A DNA stretch of 64,000 nucleotides from Dyella choica (GTDB taxonomy: Bacteria > Pseudomonadota > Gammaproteobacteria > Xanthomonadales > Rhodanobacteraceae): assembly GCF_003977665.1 (NCBI RefSeq), contig NZ_RYYV01000022.1:1-64000 (forward strand). Reading direction: 5' to 3'. A program made the translations under genes and the position numbers. The notes beneath the pieces were generated by a model that did no database searches, was not told where the DNA came from, and saw only the letters and a program-made list of their open reading frames with translations. Positions 23,289 through 33,023 of the stretch are shown one piece after another (the first letter of the stretch is position 1; every line of letters starts with the position of its first letter).

Positions 23289-24104
23289 ATGAATCGCCGG
23301 TTTCACTTTATTTCGGGCCTGCCCAGGTCCGGATCGACGTTGCTGTCGGCCATTTTGAGCCAGAACCCGCGCTTCCACGCGAGCATGAGCGGACCGCTCG
23401 GCGGCGTCGTCACCACCCTGCTGGGCGAGCTCAGCGGTCGCAACGAATACTCCGTATTCATTTCCGATGAACAGCGCCGTCGGATGCTCAAAGGCCTGTT
23501 CGATAACTACTACGGTCCCGAATACGGAGCCGAAGTGGTGTTCGACACCAATCGCGCCTGGTGCAGCAAGCTGCCTCAGCTCAAGCAGTTGTTTCCGCAG
23601 AGCAAGGTGATCGCCTGCGTGCGGCACGTGTCGTGGATTATCGACAGCATCGAGCAACTGGTACGCAAGAACGCTTTCCAGCCATCGTCCATCTTCAACT
23701 ACCAGACCGGCAGCACCGTGTATGCGCGCGCCGAAGGCCTGGCCAACGGTGATGGCATGGTGGGCTATGCCTATAACGCGTTGAAAGAAGCGTTTTACGG
23801 CGAGGACACCGCCAACCTGATGCTGTTGCGCTACGAGACGCTGACCAGCGATCCGGCGCGTGCGATCGCCGCCGTGTACGACTTCCTCGGCGAGCCGGCC
23901 TTCGCGCACGACATCAACAACGTCCACTTCGACGCCAGCGAGTTCGACGCCAAGGCCGGCACGCCCGGCCTGCATGCGGTGCGGCCGCGCGTGGGTGCCA
24001 TCCAGCGCGGTTCGATCCTTCCGCCGGATGTGTTCAACCGCTTCGCCAACGACGCCTTCTGGCTGGACCCGGGCCTCAATCCGCGAGGCGTGCGCGTGGT
24101 CTGA
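23289..24104 (+). CDS. Sulfotransferase family protein
   Basis: 271 residues. The 5'-phosphosulfate loop of PAPS-dependent sulfotransferases is clear near the N-terminus (FHFISGLPRSGSTLLSAILS). The 3'-phosphate site is the VIACVRHVSWIIDSIEQL region, and LLRYETLTSDPARAIAAVYD then FLGEP is typical further on. Such enzymes move sulfate from PAPS to a hydroxyl or amine of a small molecule, glycan or protein. ATG 23289, after AGGGGGG, is preferred to ATG 23223. It precedes the giant autotransporter by 128 bases on the same strand; a shared function is possible but unproven. Confidence 0.85.
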   Translation: MNRRFHFISGLPRSGSTLLSAILSQNPRFHASMSGPLGGVVTTLLGELSGRNEYSVFISDEQRRRMLKGLFDNYYGPEYGAEVVFDTNRAWCSKLPQLKQLFPQSKVIACVRHVSWIIDSIEQLVRKNAFQPSSIFNYQTGSTVYARAEGLANGDGMVGYAYNALKEAFYGEDTANLMLLRYETLTSDPARAIAAVYDFLGEPAFAHDINNVHFDASEFDAKAGTPGLHAVRPRVGAIQRGSILPPDVFNRFANDAFWLDPGLNPRGVRVV

Positions 24105-24231
24105 CGCGCACCCGTTATTCCGCGCTTTTGCATGGCATGACCTGAAGCCGTCCGCATGTCGCGTGCGACGGCAGGTCGAGCGAAAAAAACCAAGCATCAC
24201 AACGACATTGAAACACCACAGGGACTAGACC

Positions 24232-27200
24232 ATGAACCGCATCTACCGCATTGTCTTCAATCGCACGCTCGGCGTGCCGCAAGTGGTATCCGAACTGGCC
24301 AGCGCGCCCGGTGGTGTCGTCGTCGGTGCTGCGGATCAGTTGCCGAAGCTGGGCACGAAGTCGCGCCTGCTCGCGGTTGCGGTCGGTCTGGCGCTCGCCA
24401 CGGTGACGGTGCCGACATGGGCGCAGACGTGCACGCAGACGTTGGGCGTGTTGACGGCCTCTTGCACAGGTTCGGCGGGTTCCAATGGCGGCCGTGCCCG
24501 CTATGGCTCGGGCGGCAGCCCGGCGGCAGCCGGAAGCGGCACGGGCGCGAGCTCAACGACTCCGGGCGCGGGTGGCGCTTTCGGCGGCAGCGGCGGGCTC
24601 GGCAAGAGTGGCATTCATACCCCATTTGCCAATGGTGGCGGTGGCGGCACCTATGGCGGTGGTGGCAGCGGTGGTGGCGGTGCCGGCGGTAACGGCGGCA
24701 ATCCCGGCATCGTGACCTCGGGCACCCTGTCCACTACGGGCGGTGTTGTGATCAACGGTGGCGCAGGCACCAATGGTGTCCCGTACGGCCCCGCCGGTGG
24801 CCCCGTATGGAGTGTCGGTGGTGGCGGCGGCGGCGGTGGTGCCGGCGTGAACACAGCTACCTCCAACGCGTCCCTGACGAATGCGGGAACGATTGCGGGC
24901 GGCAACGGTGGCAACGGTGCCTACAGCGTCTATACCGGTGGCGGTGGCGGTGGCGGCGTAGGCCTCGGCATCGTCGGCGCCGGCAATCAGGTGTCCAACA
25001 GCGGCAGCCTGGTGGGCGGCCGTGGTGGCGATGCCGGTGCTGTTGCCTTTGGCGGAATCAGAAATACAGGCGCCGGCGGCGGCGGCGGCGCTGGCCTGGG
25101 CATCACGGGTAACGGAAATTCGGTAACCAACACCGCGAGCATCGCCGGCGGCCAGGGTGGCACTGGCTCGTCGGTCGGGATCGGCGGCGTTGGCGTTGGC
25201 ATCTCGGGCAACAACAACGTGCTGGCTACCAGTGGCCACATCAGCGGTGGCCTGAATGGCGCAGGCACCAATGTCAACGATGCCGTCCTCATCACGGGCA
25301 ACAACAACACGCTGGAGCTTGACCAGGGCTACAGCTTCACCGGCAACGTGGTATCCACGGCCGGCAACAGGAACTTGATCGCACTGGGCGGCAGCACCGG
25401 TGGAAGCTTCAACATCGCCGGCTTCGGTGCGTTCACCGGTTTCGATGGCTACGCGAAGAACGGCACCGGCACCTGGACGCTGACGGGCAGCTCGACGGCG
25501 GTGATGCCGTGGGCGCTCAACGCCGGCACGCTGTCGGTGTCCTCCGATGCCAACCTTGGTGATCCCAGCGGCAGCCTCACCTTCACCGGCGGCACGCTGC
25601 AGTTTGGCAGCAGCTTCAACCTTGCCAGCACGCGGGCGATCACGCTTGCTGTCGCCGGCACCATCGATACCAACGGCTACGCCACCACGATCTCGCAGGC
25701 GATCACCGGCAACCTTAACCTTGGCCTGACCGTGATGGACAGTGCCGGTGGTGGCGCGCTGACGTTGACGGGTGCTAACACGTACGGCGGCGACACGGCG
25801 ATCAACGCCGGGGCCAAGCTGATCCTTTCCGGCGCGGGCAGCATCGCCAGCTCCAATACCGTGACCGTCAACGGCGCGCTGGATGTGTCGGCCAACGGCG
25901 CATCCATCAAGAGCCTGATGGGCAGCGGCAGCGTGGCATTAGGTGCGCAGGCGCTCACGCTGACCAACGCCGGCAGCGCCTTTGCCGGCGTGATCAGCGA
26001 TACCGGCGGCAGCACGACGGGCACCGGCGGCTCGCTGGTCCTCAACGGTGGCGCGGAAGCGCTGCAGGGCGCCAACACCTATACCGGCAGCACCACCATC
26101 AACGGCGGCACGTTGCAGTTGTTGTCTTCTGGCAGCATCGCTTCTTCGTCCGGCGTGAACGTGGCGAGCGGCGCCACTTTGGACCTCACCCAGACCAACG
26201 TCGCGTCCATCCACTCACTGAGTGGCGCTGGCAACCTGGCGCTCGGCTCGAACACGCAGCTCTGGCTCAGCGGGCCTGACAGCGTGTTCGACGGTGTCAT
26301 CAGCGGTGGTGCAAACAACATCGTCGCCCTGTTCAACGGCAGCGAAACCCTCAATGGCGTCAACACCTACGGCGGCCAGACCAAGGTGAACAACACCGGC
26401 ACGCTGTTGGTGGGTGATGCCTCGCACACCGGCGCCAGCCTTGCCAGCACCGTGGACGTGATATGGGGCGGCATACTGGGCGGTCATGGCAGCGTGGGCG
26501 GCGTAACGCTGGAAAGCGGCGGCATTCTGACCCTGGGCGGTGCCGGCATCGCGGGCGATACCGCGCTTGGCATGTTCACCGTCAACGGCAACTTCATCGC
26601 GAACGGACCCAGCACGACCTCGAGCGGATCCAGCACGCTCAATCTCGCCTTTGGCGCACCGGGCGCCAGTTTCCAGAGCGCGGGCAGCAGCGACAGCATC
26701 CTTGTGAACGGCAACCTCACGTTGAACGGCGCCACGCTCAACGTGATCAACGCCGGCAGCATGGGGCCGGGCTTGTACAACGTGATCACTTACACGGGCA
26801 CGCTCGCGCAGAGCGGCGCCGGCCTTAGCCTGGGCAACACGCCGACAGGGCAAAACGTGGCCCTGCAACTGCTCACCGCGCAGAAGCAGATCAACCTGAT
26901 CGACAGCACCGGCTATGCGCTCAACTACTGGAATGCCAATGGACAGGCCAGCGCCACGCAAATGGGTGGCGACAGCGGCACGTGGAGCACCGCATCCTCG
27001 ACCAACGGCGCCAGCACCAGCAACTGGACGAACGCCACTGCCAGCGTACCCAACGGCGTGTGGGTACAGGACGGCTTCGCCGTCTTCGGCGGCACGGCGG
27101 GCACGGTCACCGCAAGCGGCACCGTGAACGCCACCGGCCTGCAGTTTGCCGTGGATGGCTACACGGTGACCGGCGGCACTCTGGTGCTGGATGCCACCAC

Positions 27201-27945
27201 CAGTGGCGGCACCACCACGGCACCGATCATCCGCGTGGGCGATGGCAGCAGCGCCAGCGCGGGCATGACCGCCACCATCAGCAGTCAGCTCAGCGGCAGC
27301 GACGGCTTCACCAAGACCGATGCTGGCACGTTGGTGCTGGCCAGCTCCAATTCGATACAAGGTGGCGTCACCGTGCAGGGTGGCACCTTGCAGCTTGGCA
27401 GCGCCTCGCACGGGGCCGTACTGCGAAACACGCCGATCAGCATGTCTGCCGGCACTAACCTGGTGATCGACAACGGCTATGTGACGAGCAGCGCCGGTAG
27501 CGCCTCATCCAGCAGCACGAGCACCGGTGGCGCCGGTGGGGCGGGCGTGACCGGCACCGGTTTCACCGTGACCAACAATACCTTCACCAACGGCAACGTT
27601 AGCAGTCGTAACAGGATCGGGGGAGGCAATGGCGGCTATAGCCAATACACCAATGGCGGTGCGGGCGGCTCAGGTATCAGCGGCACCGGTTTCACCGCGA
27701 ACAACGCCGGTTTCATTTCCGGTGGCCGCGGCGGCATCACGCACAGTCTCACCGGCGTGGGCGGTGCCGGCGGTGCCGGCATTGATGGCAGCGCCTTCAA
27801 GCTGACTAATGCCAGTACTGGCAAAATTGCTGGCCTTATTGGCGGCATTATCACTGGCGGTTATGGCGGATGGAACAATGGTGAGGGTACCGTCGCTGGC
27901 GCTATCGGATCCACGGGCGGCGCAGGTGTGATGGTGGAAGCCTGA
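24232..27945 (+). CDS. Giant autotransporter adhesin, N-terminal half (ends at in-frame TGA)
   Basis: 1237 codons. It begins with an extended signal peptide region (MNRIYRIVFNRTLGVPQVVS) and a Sec signal ending at TWAQ, as in large type V autotransporters. The passenger holds glycine-rich repeats (24600-25250 and 27480-27900) and autotransporter-associated beta-strand repeats such as LTLTGANTYGGDTAINAGAK and GANTYTGSTTINGGTLQLLS, which build a long beta-helix. The reading frame stops at TGA 27943-27945 but the same frame continues as the second half of the protein, so this is half of a broken gene or a gene with readthrough. Alone it has no translocation barrel and would be lost in the periplasm. 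Confidence 0.8.
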   Translation: MNRIYRIVFNRTLGVPQVVSELASAPGGVVVGAADQLPKLGTKSRLLAVAVGLALATVTVPTWAQTCTQTLGVLTASCTGSAGSNGGRARYGSGGSPAAAGSGTGASSTTPGAGGAFGGSGGLGKSGIHTPFANGGGGGTYGGGGSGGGGAGGNGGNPGIVTSGTLSTTGGVVINGGAGTNGVPYGPAGGPVWSVGGGGGGGGAGVNTATSNASLTNAGTIAGGNGGNGAYSVYTGGGGGGGVGLGIVGAGNQVSNSGSLVGGRGGDAGAVAFGGIRNTGAGGGGGAGLGITGNGNSVTNTASIAGGQGGTGSSVGIGGVGVGISGNNNVLATSGHISGGLNGAGTNVNDAVLITGNNNTLELDQGYSFTGNVVSTAGNRNLIALGGSTGGSFNIAGFGAFTGFDGYAKNGTGTWTLTGSSTAVMPWALNAGTLSVSSDANLGDPSGSLTFTGGTLQFGSSFNLASTRAITLAVAGTIDTNGYATTISQAITGNLNLGLTVMDSAGGGALTLTGANTYGGDTAINAGAKLILSGAGSIASSNTVTVNGALDVSANGASIKSLMGSGSVALGAQALTLTNAGSAFAGVISDTGGSTTGTGGSLVLNGGAEALQGANTYTGSTTINGGTLQLLSSGSIASSSGVNVASGATLDLTQTNVASIHSLSGAGNLALGSNTQLWLSGPDSVFDGVISGGANNIVALFNGSETLNGVNTYGGQTKVNNTGTLLVGDASHTGASLASTVDVIWGGILGGHGSVGGVTLESGGILTLGGAGIAGDTALGMFTVNGNFIANGPSTTSSGSSTLNLAFGAPGASFQSAGSSDSILVNGNLTLNGATLNVINAGSMGPGLYNVITYTGTLAQSGAGLSLGNTPTGQNVALQLLTAQKQINLIDSTGYALNYWNANGQASATQMGGDSGTWSTASSTNGASTSNWTNATASVPNGVWVQDGFAVFGGTAGTVTASGTVNATGLQFAVDGYTVTGGTLVLDATTSGGTTTAPIIRVGDGSSASAGMTATISSQLSGSDGFTKTDAGTLVLASSNSIQGGVTVQGGTLQLGSASHGAVLRNTPISMSAGTNLVIDNGYVTSSAGSASSSSTSTGGAGGAGVTGTGFTVTNNTFTNGNVSSRNRIGGGNGGYSQYTNGGAGGSGISGTGFTANNAGFISGGRGGITHSLTGVGGAGGAGIDGSAFKLTNASTGKIAGLIGGIITGGYGGWNNGEGTVAGAIGSTGGAGVMVEA

Positions 27946-27990
27946 GCCACCCAGTCCACGATTACCAACGCGGGCATTATCGACGGCGGC

Positions 27991-30879
27991 ATGGCTGGCA
28001 GCGCCGCAAGCGGCAACTACGGAGCGGCTGGCAACAACGGTAGCGGCGGCGTATCTGGGGTGGCGGGCTCCAATGGCACCGGCGGCTCTGGCAGCAATGG
28101 TACGGCTGGCGGCAATGGCTTGGCGGGTGGCGCGGGCCAGAACGGCGGCAACGGCGGCAACGGTGGTATCGGCGTCAGCGGCAGCAATTTCGCTCTGATC
28201 AACAGTGACAGCATTAGCGGCCGTGGCGGCAGCGATGGCGGCAGCGGCGGTAACGGTGGCAATGGTGGTGCCGGTGGTGCCGGTGGCAACGGCGGAGCAG
28301 GCGGCATGGGCACCATGGGCAGCCCTGGCATCCCTCCCATGCCCATGCCTGGCCCCGGTGGCACGATAACGACCCTGCCGGGCACGCCAGGTGGTACGGG
28401 CGGCGTGGGTGGCAATGGCGGCAACGGCAGCATCGGTGGTAATGGCGGCGCGGGTGGTAATGGTGGCAACGGTGGCAACGGCGGCAATGGCGGTGCCGGC
28501 GTCAGCGGCAGCAACTTCACCCTTACCAATACAGGCAGGATCGGGGGCGGCGATGGCGGCGCGGGCGGTACGGCCGGCTACGGCGGCGGCGGTGGCGCAG
28601 CCGGCACGGGCGGCGCGGGTGGTGCAGCTGGCCTCGGCGGCTCCGGTGGCATGGGCACTCCTCCTGGTGCACCCGGTCCCAGTGGCAGCGCCGGTTCCAG
28701 TGGCGCGTCTGGCGTTGCCGGCGTGGCGGGTGCCAATGGTGTCGTCGGCAACGGCGGTGTTGGCGCAGCAGGCGTGATTTCTACCGGCGGCAGCACAGTG
28801 ACCAACGCCGGCAGCATTGCTGGCGGTGTTGGCAATAGCGGCAACGGCGCGCAGGCCGATGCGGTGAACTTCTCGGGCGGCGGCAACACGCTGGTGCTGG
28901 AAAGTGGCTACAGCTTTACCGGCAATGTGATCTCCACCAGCGGCAGCACACAGGGCGGCGATACGCTTGCTTTCGGCGGCAGCACGAACGCCAGCTTCAA
29001 CGCTTCGCAGATCGTTTCCAGCGCACCGAGCGGCTATAACGGCAGTTCCAGTCAGTACTACGGCTTCAGCACCTACGAGAAAACCGGCAGCAGCACCTGG
29101 TCCCTCACCGGCACCTTGGTGAGCGGTCTGGCCTGGAACGTGCAGCAAGGCACGCTGGATCTTTCGGCGATCACCAATAACGTGGTGCTGGGATCCTTGA
29201 CCGGCGCGGGCACTGTCACCACCGGCAGCCATGCGCTGGTGCTGGGATCGACCGGCAGCAGCATGTTCACGGGTACTGTCATCGCCAGCACGCTCGAGGT
29301 GCAGAACGGCGACACGCAGATCCTCAACGGCGTCGACACCATCGCCGGCGCCACCACGCTCACCAAGGGCACGCTGGAAGTCGGCGACGCCAGTTCCGGC
29401 AGCACCGCGCAACTCACCACCACGCAGGTGGACGTGCAAAGCGGCGGCATCCTGCGCGGCCACGGCACGGTCAATGGCGATGTGATCAACGATGGCATCG
29501 TGTGGCCGGGCGGTTCCGTCGGCGTGCTCACCATCAACGGCAACTACACGCAGAACAGCGACGGCGCATTGCAGGTAGATGTAACGCCGACGGCGGCCTC
29601 GGAGTTGCTGGTGAACGGCAACGCCAGCCTCGCTGGTACTTTGAATCTGATCTATGCGCCGGGCACCTACAACAGCACGACGTACACGCTGGTGCAGGCC
29701 AAGACGCTGAGCGGGCAATTTGCGGCCGTCAACGCCACTGGTTCGGTGCCGATCGCGCTTGATCCGACGGTGACTTACAACGCGACGCAGGCGGATCTGA
29801 CGTTGAATGCCGCACCGACGCCCACACCCACACCGACACCTACTCCGACGCCGACACCCACTCCGACACCCACTCCAGCCCCATCGAGCACGGTTGTTGC
29901 ACCGGCCGACGGTGGCCTCTATGCCAACCTGATGCGTAGCGTCAATTTGGTCGGCCAGCAATCGCTTGTCACGGTGCTCGATGCCACCCTGCGTTCCCCC
30001 GAAACGGCGTGCGAATCAGCGAATGCCACGCATGGTCATACCGTCGCTTCCGCGTGCAACAGCGGCTTGTGGGCGCAGTACAGCGGCAGCAGCGATTCGC
30101 TGACCGGTGCGAACGGCTTGAACAGCAGCGTCTTCGGTTTGCAGGGCGGCTGGGATCATGTCGTCGCCGATGTCGCGCACATCGGTGTGGAAGCCGGTTT
30201 CGGTCGCATCAACGGCAATGACCACAACGGCGGCAACGGCACGGTCGACAATGTGCACGGCGGCTTGTACGCGTTCGGCAATGCAGGTCCGGTGGTGTTG
30301 TCGGGCACTGTCGACATAGCGCACGAGAGCTACCGCGTGTATCGCCAGACCGGCATCGGCCACGGTGTGGCCACGCCCGATGGCGAAACCATGTCGGCAG
30401 CACTGCAGGCCGCCTGGCCGCTGGCGGCAGCGCGATGGCAGATCACGCCGGCCGTGGGTGCGCTGTACCAGCACCAGACGCTGGATTCGTTCTACGAAGT
30501 GGTATCGAGCACCAGCCCGCTGGCGCCCGCGTTTGCAGTGAGCGGTGCGCACACCACGTACAACACCATGCAGCCCTACGCAAAGGTGTCGTTCGCTACG
30601 GCGTTCGTGGCGCAAGGCATCAGCTACGTGCCGCAGTTCGAAGTGGGCTATCGCTATGACACGCGCAACGGCAACACCCCGGTGGTGCGGGAAACCGCGC
30701 AGGACGGCACCGTGTTCGCGATGCCGGGCGACAATCTGGGCCGCGGCATGGCCACGGTGGGTGCGCGCATCACGGCACAAGCGGGCAAGTCGTGGAATCT
30801 GTACCTGGATTACCAGGGCCAATTCTCCGGCCGCGTCAGCGACAACGCCCTGAGCGTGGGTTTCACCAAGCAGTTCTAA
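27991..30879 (+). CDS. Giant autotransporter adhesin, C-terminal half with beta-barrel
   Basis: In the same frame as the upstream half; the first ATG after the TGA is 27991, with no ribosome binding site or signal peptide, so separate export is unlikely. It holds further glycine/asparagine-rich repeats (28000-28770), beta-strand repeats (LNGVDTIAGATTLTKGTLEV), a Pro-Thr linker (29815-29877) and a C-terminal autotransporter barrel of about 280 residues (SGLWAQYSGSSDSLTGANGL to the last strand NALSVGFTKQF). The terminal Phe is the recognition signal for the BAM complex. With the first half the full protein would be about 2215 residues. Confidence 0.75.
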   Translation: MAGSAASGNYGAAGNNGSGGVSGVAGSNGTGGSGSNGTAGGNGLAGGAGQNGGNGGNGGIGVSGSNFALINSDSISGRGGSDGGSGGNGGNGGAGGAGGNGGAGGMGTMGSPGIPPMPMPGPGGTITTLPGTPGGTGGVGGNGGNGSIGGNGGAGGNGGNGGNGGNGGAGVSGSNFTLTNTGRIGGGDGGAGGTAGYGGGGGAAGTGGAGGAAGLGGSGGMGTPPGAPGPSGSAGSSGASGVAGVAGANGVVGNGGVGAAGVISTGGSTVTNAGSIAGGVGNSGNGAQADAVNFSGGGNTLVLESGYSFTGNVISTSGSTQGGDTLAFGGSTNASFNASQIVSSAPSGYNGSSSQYYGFSTYEKTGSSTWSLTGTLVSGLAWNVQQGTLDLSAITNNVVLGSLTGAGTVTTGSHALVLGSTGSSMFTGTVIASTLEVQNGDTQILNGVDTIAGATTLTKGTLEVGDASSGSTAQLTTTQVDVQSGGILRGHGTVNGDVINDGIVWPGGSVGVLTINGNYTQNSDGALQVDVTPTAASELLVNGNASLAGTLNLIYAPGTYNSTTYTLVQAKTLSGQFAAVNATGSVPIALDPTVTYNATQADLTLNAAPTPTPTPTPTPTPTPTPTPTPAPSSTVVAPADGGLYANLMRSVNLVGQQSLVTVLDATLRSPETACESANATHGHTVASACNSGLWAQYSGSSDSLTGANGLNSSVFGLQGGWDHVVADVAHIGVEAGFGRINGNDHNGGNGTVDNVHGGLYAFGNAGPVVLSGTVDIAHESYRVYRQTGIGHGVATPDGETMSAALQAAWPLAAARWQITPAVGALYQHQTLDSFYEVVSSTSPLAPAFAVSGAHTTYNTMQPYAKVSFATAFVAQGISYVPQFEVGYRYDTRNGNTPVVRETAQDGTVFAMPGDNLGRGMATVGARITAQAGKSWNLYLDYQGQFSGRVSDNALSVGFTKQF
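29815..29877 (+). repeat. Pro-Thr dipeptide repeat in the autotransporter
   Basis: About ten tandem CCG/CCC/CCT-ACG/ACA/ACT codon pairs encode PTPTPTPT. It acts as a stiff linker between passenger and barrel; slipped-strand length change is possible because the hexamers are near-identical. Confidence 0.75.
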
Positions 30880-31244
30880 GCGGTACACGATAGAGCGTCG
30901 GCACAAGGATGTGTCGACGTGCCCGATGCGGATAAGCCCCCTTTCGAGCCGATCTGACTGTGTCATGTCGGTCTCGAAATAAACGCCGCAGGGAATCTGA
31001 GCGGTGGCATGGAAAAGGTCTGTCCAGTTGCGTCGCTATCGATATCCGATAGGGTCGGCACCTCCTGACTCTAATTCGTTCCGCTACTCAAAGAGGGGGG
31101 GCGTCGCCCCTCGCACGTTCAGGTCTTGCCGCATCCAGCCAGAGGAATAGACTGGGATGCTCTGGTTAACTCAGCATAGACGCCACCGCCCCTTCCTATT
31201 GGATAAAAAAGAAATGGGGTGACGTCCAGAACGGTGGCTTTCGC
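30880..31244. other. Gene-free region after the autotransporter
   Basis: No gene seen in 365 bases. It contains a GC hairpin (GAGGGGGGGCGTCGCCCCTC near 31091) and the 22-base sequence at 31120-31141 that is identical to 20149-20170. No T-rich terminator was found directly after the autotransporter stop. Confidence 0.5.
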
Positions 31245-32450
31245 CTATACCACAGGGGTATCACGAACGTACGCCGCAACCTCTTCGCGGATGTCCGACA
31301 GCCCTACCTTCATTCGAGCCAAATGGGCGTTACCGTCGCGCGGATCCCACAAATTTTGATTGGCGACCAACCCTTTCAAGATGGCGTGTTGATCGCTGGT
31401 GAGGTGTTCCGGTAGCGGCGGACGTTTTCCTGGTTTGAAAGAGGCCGCCTCCTTGGGGAATGCCACTTCGAGGATGGGCCCCCATTCGTAGTCGGCTAAC
31501 AACCCGCCTTTGGAATCGGCGATCAGTGCCAAGGCTGCGGGCAGCCACTGCTCGACCTTCACGTTCCGCGCGATCAGTTTCTCCAACAAGGTAATGCGGG
31601 TGTGTTCTGGGAAGAATGGCGGTCGCCTCTTGAACCAGGTGTTTACCTTATCTGGATGGGCTAGTGCCGCGATTAGGATGAAATTGGCGCGTTCGTCAGC
31701 GACGAAAAGTGCCGCACAGGCGCGGACTGCCTCGTCTCGGTCTTCAAGCCAGCCTGAGACGTCGCGACCAAGCGTTCCCAATGCCAGCACCAGACCGGCC
31801 CGCTCGTCTCGATTTATGGGCCCGCCCAGCCGTTCCCGGATGATCTCGGCGACAGCCTCGGAATCGGCACTGTTGGGTTGAAGGGCTCCCCACTCAGCTA
31901 CCGCGTTGATCGCTTCCTGGCGAACATCGAACATCTCGTCCGATACAAATGGCGCGATGGCGTTCAGCACATCGCTCGTCATCTCGTGCAAAGAGAGCAC
32001 GGCTTGGCACATCAGCACGGTGATCAGTGGAGAGCCCCAGCCTTCGTCGTCCTCTCCCTCCTCATCGCTACGAAGATGAAGAATAAGCTCGTCCAGTTCA
32101 GCCTCGCTGGGTTGTGGCAAGGGGTCCGGTGTCTGTATGCCGTTCAGGCTTGATCCGACGTCGCCTAGAAACGTGATTGCCTTGGTAAGCGTAACGGTCT
32201 TCCGGCCGAGTGGTTCGCGTAGAATCGGATCCCGCAACACCCCCGCAATGACCCGCACGGCCGCCGGAGTTACGGAATATATGGTGCCCTGATGAAGTAC
32301 GGCACTATCCAAATGGGCGAGCGCCGCCTTGCGTTGCGACGCAAGCTCGCTAGTCAGATTGCGCAAGTGGCCAGGCGTATCTTCCGCCACACCGTAGGCG
32401 TGAAAGAGACGCCCCCAATTTGTTTCGTGCAACACATCCCAACCGAGCAA
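31245..32450 (-). CDS. HEAT-repeat-like protein
   Basis: 401 residues, cytosolic and strongly helical, with HEAT-like turns such as DEMFDVRQEAINAVAEWGAL, RDERAGLVLALGTLGRDVSG and DRDEAVRACAALFVADERA spaced as repeating helix pairs from about 120 to 330. Such solenoids bind proteins or nucleic acids; the partner is unknown. It starts at TTG 32450 (MLGWDVLHETNW), supported by CAGGAGA seven bases upstream. A dispersed-repeat copy lies between it and the toxin-antitoxin pair. Related long HEAT proteins are sometimes found beside toxins, but no firm role can be given. Confidence 0.7.
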   Translation of the reverse strand: MLGWDVLHETNWGRLFHAYGVAEDTPGHLRNLTSELASQRKAALAHLDSAVLHQGTIYSVTPAAVRVIAGVLRDPILREPLGRKTVTLTKAITFLGDVGSSLNGIQTPDPLPQPSEAELDELILHLRSDEEGEDDEGWGSPLITVLMCQAVLSLHEMTSDVLNAIAPFVSDEMFDVRQEAINAVAEWGALQPNSADSEAVAEIIRERLGGPINRDERAGLVLALGTLGRDVSGWLEDRDEAVRACAALFVADERANFILIAALAHPDKVNTWFKRRPPFFPEHTRITLLEKLIARNVKVEQWLPAALALIADSKGGLLADYEWGPILEVAFPKEAASFKPGKRPPLPEHLTSDQHAILKGLVANQNLWDPRDGNAHLARMKVGLSDIREEVAAYVRDTPVV

Positions 32451-32485
32451 ATCCGTTCTCCTGAGCAGGCCGTTGAGAATTTTCC

Positions 32486-32551
32486 GTAATCAGGGGCATT
32501 CAAGAAACGGCCCCTAGCCAACTAGACGCCAATGTCAGATCACAGTCCGAT
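32486..32551. repeat. Dispersed intergenic repeat copy
   Basis: GGGGCATTCAAGAAACGGCC, CCTAGCCAACTAGACGCCAA and TGTCAGATCACAGTCCGA match 11968-12070 and 4635-4672. It ends at the stop codon of the membrane toxin-like gene. Confidence 0.65.
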
Positions 32552-32552
32552 T

Positions 32553-32993
32553 TTAGGCTTGACTGCCTTTTTCCCTGGGATTTCTTCCTGCGGGAGGCTT
32601 CCTTGCTGAAATGGGCTGAAAATGGTGGTCGGAATATAGGTACCGCAAAGCGATGGCGAATAAGCCGAGAATGTTGGCAGTGGTGGTTGCGAGCAGCGCA
32701 ATGACCACGTTGGGAGACAGCGTAAAAAAGTTAAACGCTGTTCCGAATCCTTCAAGGAAGAGCAGCAGAACTACAGCAGCCACCCATCCTTGGCAGATCC
32801 AGAGCAGTGCCGGTGTAATTTTTTCTCGATGCTTTCGACGCTCGGCGTCGTTATCCAGGTATGACTGCTCGTACCAAGTTCTTTCGGCTTGCGCGGTCCT
32901 AATCGATTCTCTGGAAGAAGAGGTCTTTACTGACGTAATAAACGTCTTGAACGCAGCATCTAAGTCAGGGCTCGGACTTGTCGTCTCAGTCAT
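32553..32993 (-). CDS. Two-helix membrane protein, candidate toxin of a Panacea system
   Basis: 146 residues. A charged N-terminal helix (SIRTAQAERTWYEQSYLDND, AERRKHREK) is followed by two transmembrane helices (PALLWICQGWVAAVVLLLFL and VVIALLATTTANILGLFAIA), then a basic Pro-rich tail. It lies 30 bases downstream of a Panacea-domain gene on the same strand. Panacea (PanA, DUF4065) proteins are antitoxins for many unrelated toxins, including small membrane proteins that collapse the proton gradient. This gene is thus the likely toxin (inference from context); the sequence itself shows only membrane anchoring. Its ribosome binding site is weak. Confidence 0.6.
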   Translation of the reverse strand: MTETTSPSPDLDAAFKTFITSVKTSSSRESIRTAQAERTWYEQSYLDNDAERRKHREKITPALLWICQGWVAAVVLLLFLEGFGTAFNFFTLSPNVVIALLATTTANILGLFAIALRYLYSDHHFQPISARKPPAGRNPREKGSQA

Positions 32994-33023
32994 GATGATT
33001 GCCAGTCCTTGGCCAGCGCCGAT

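Noticed and set aside
24600-28770. Regular short repeats that might suggest a CRISPR array
   Set aside because: They encode GGNGG-type glycine repeats in frame and lack constant repeats with unique spacers of fixed length.
24553-29961. Long antisense frames across the autotransporter gene (for example 26215-27411 and 27670-29961)
   Set aside because: They are Gly/Ala/Arg-rich or Pro/Leu-rich mirror frames caused by the biased codons of the glycine-rich repeats, without ribosome binding sites or protein motifs.
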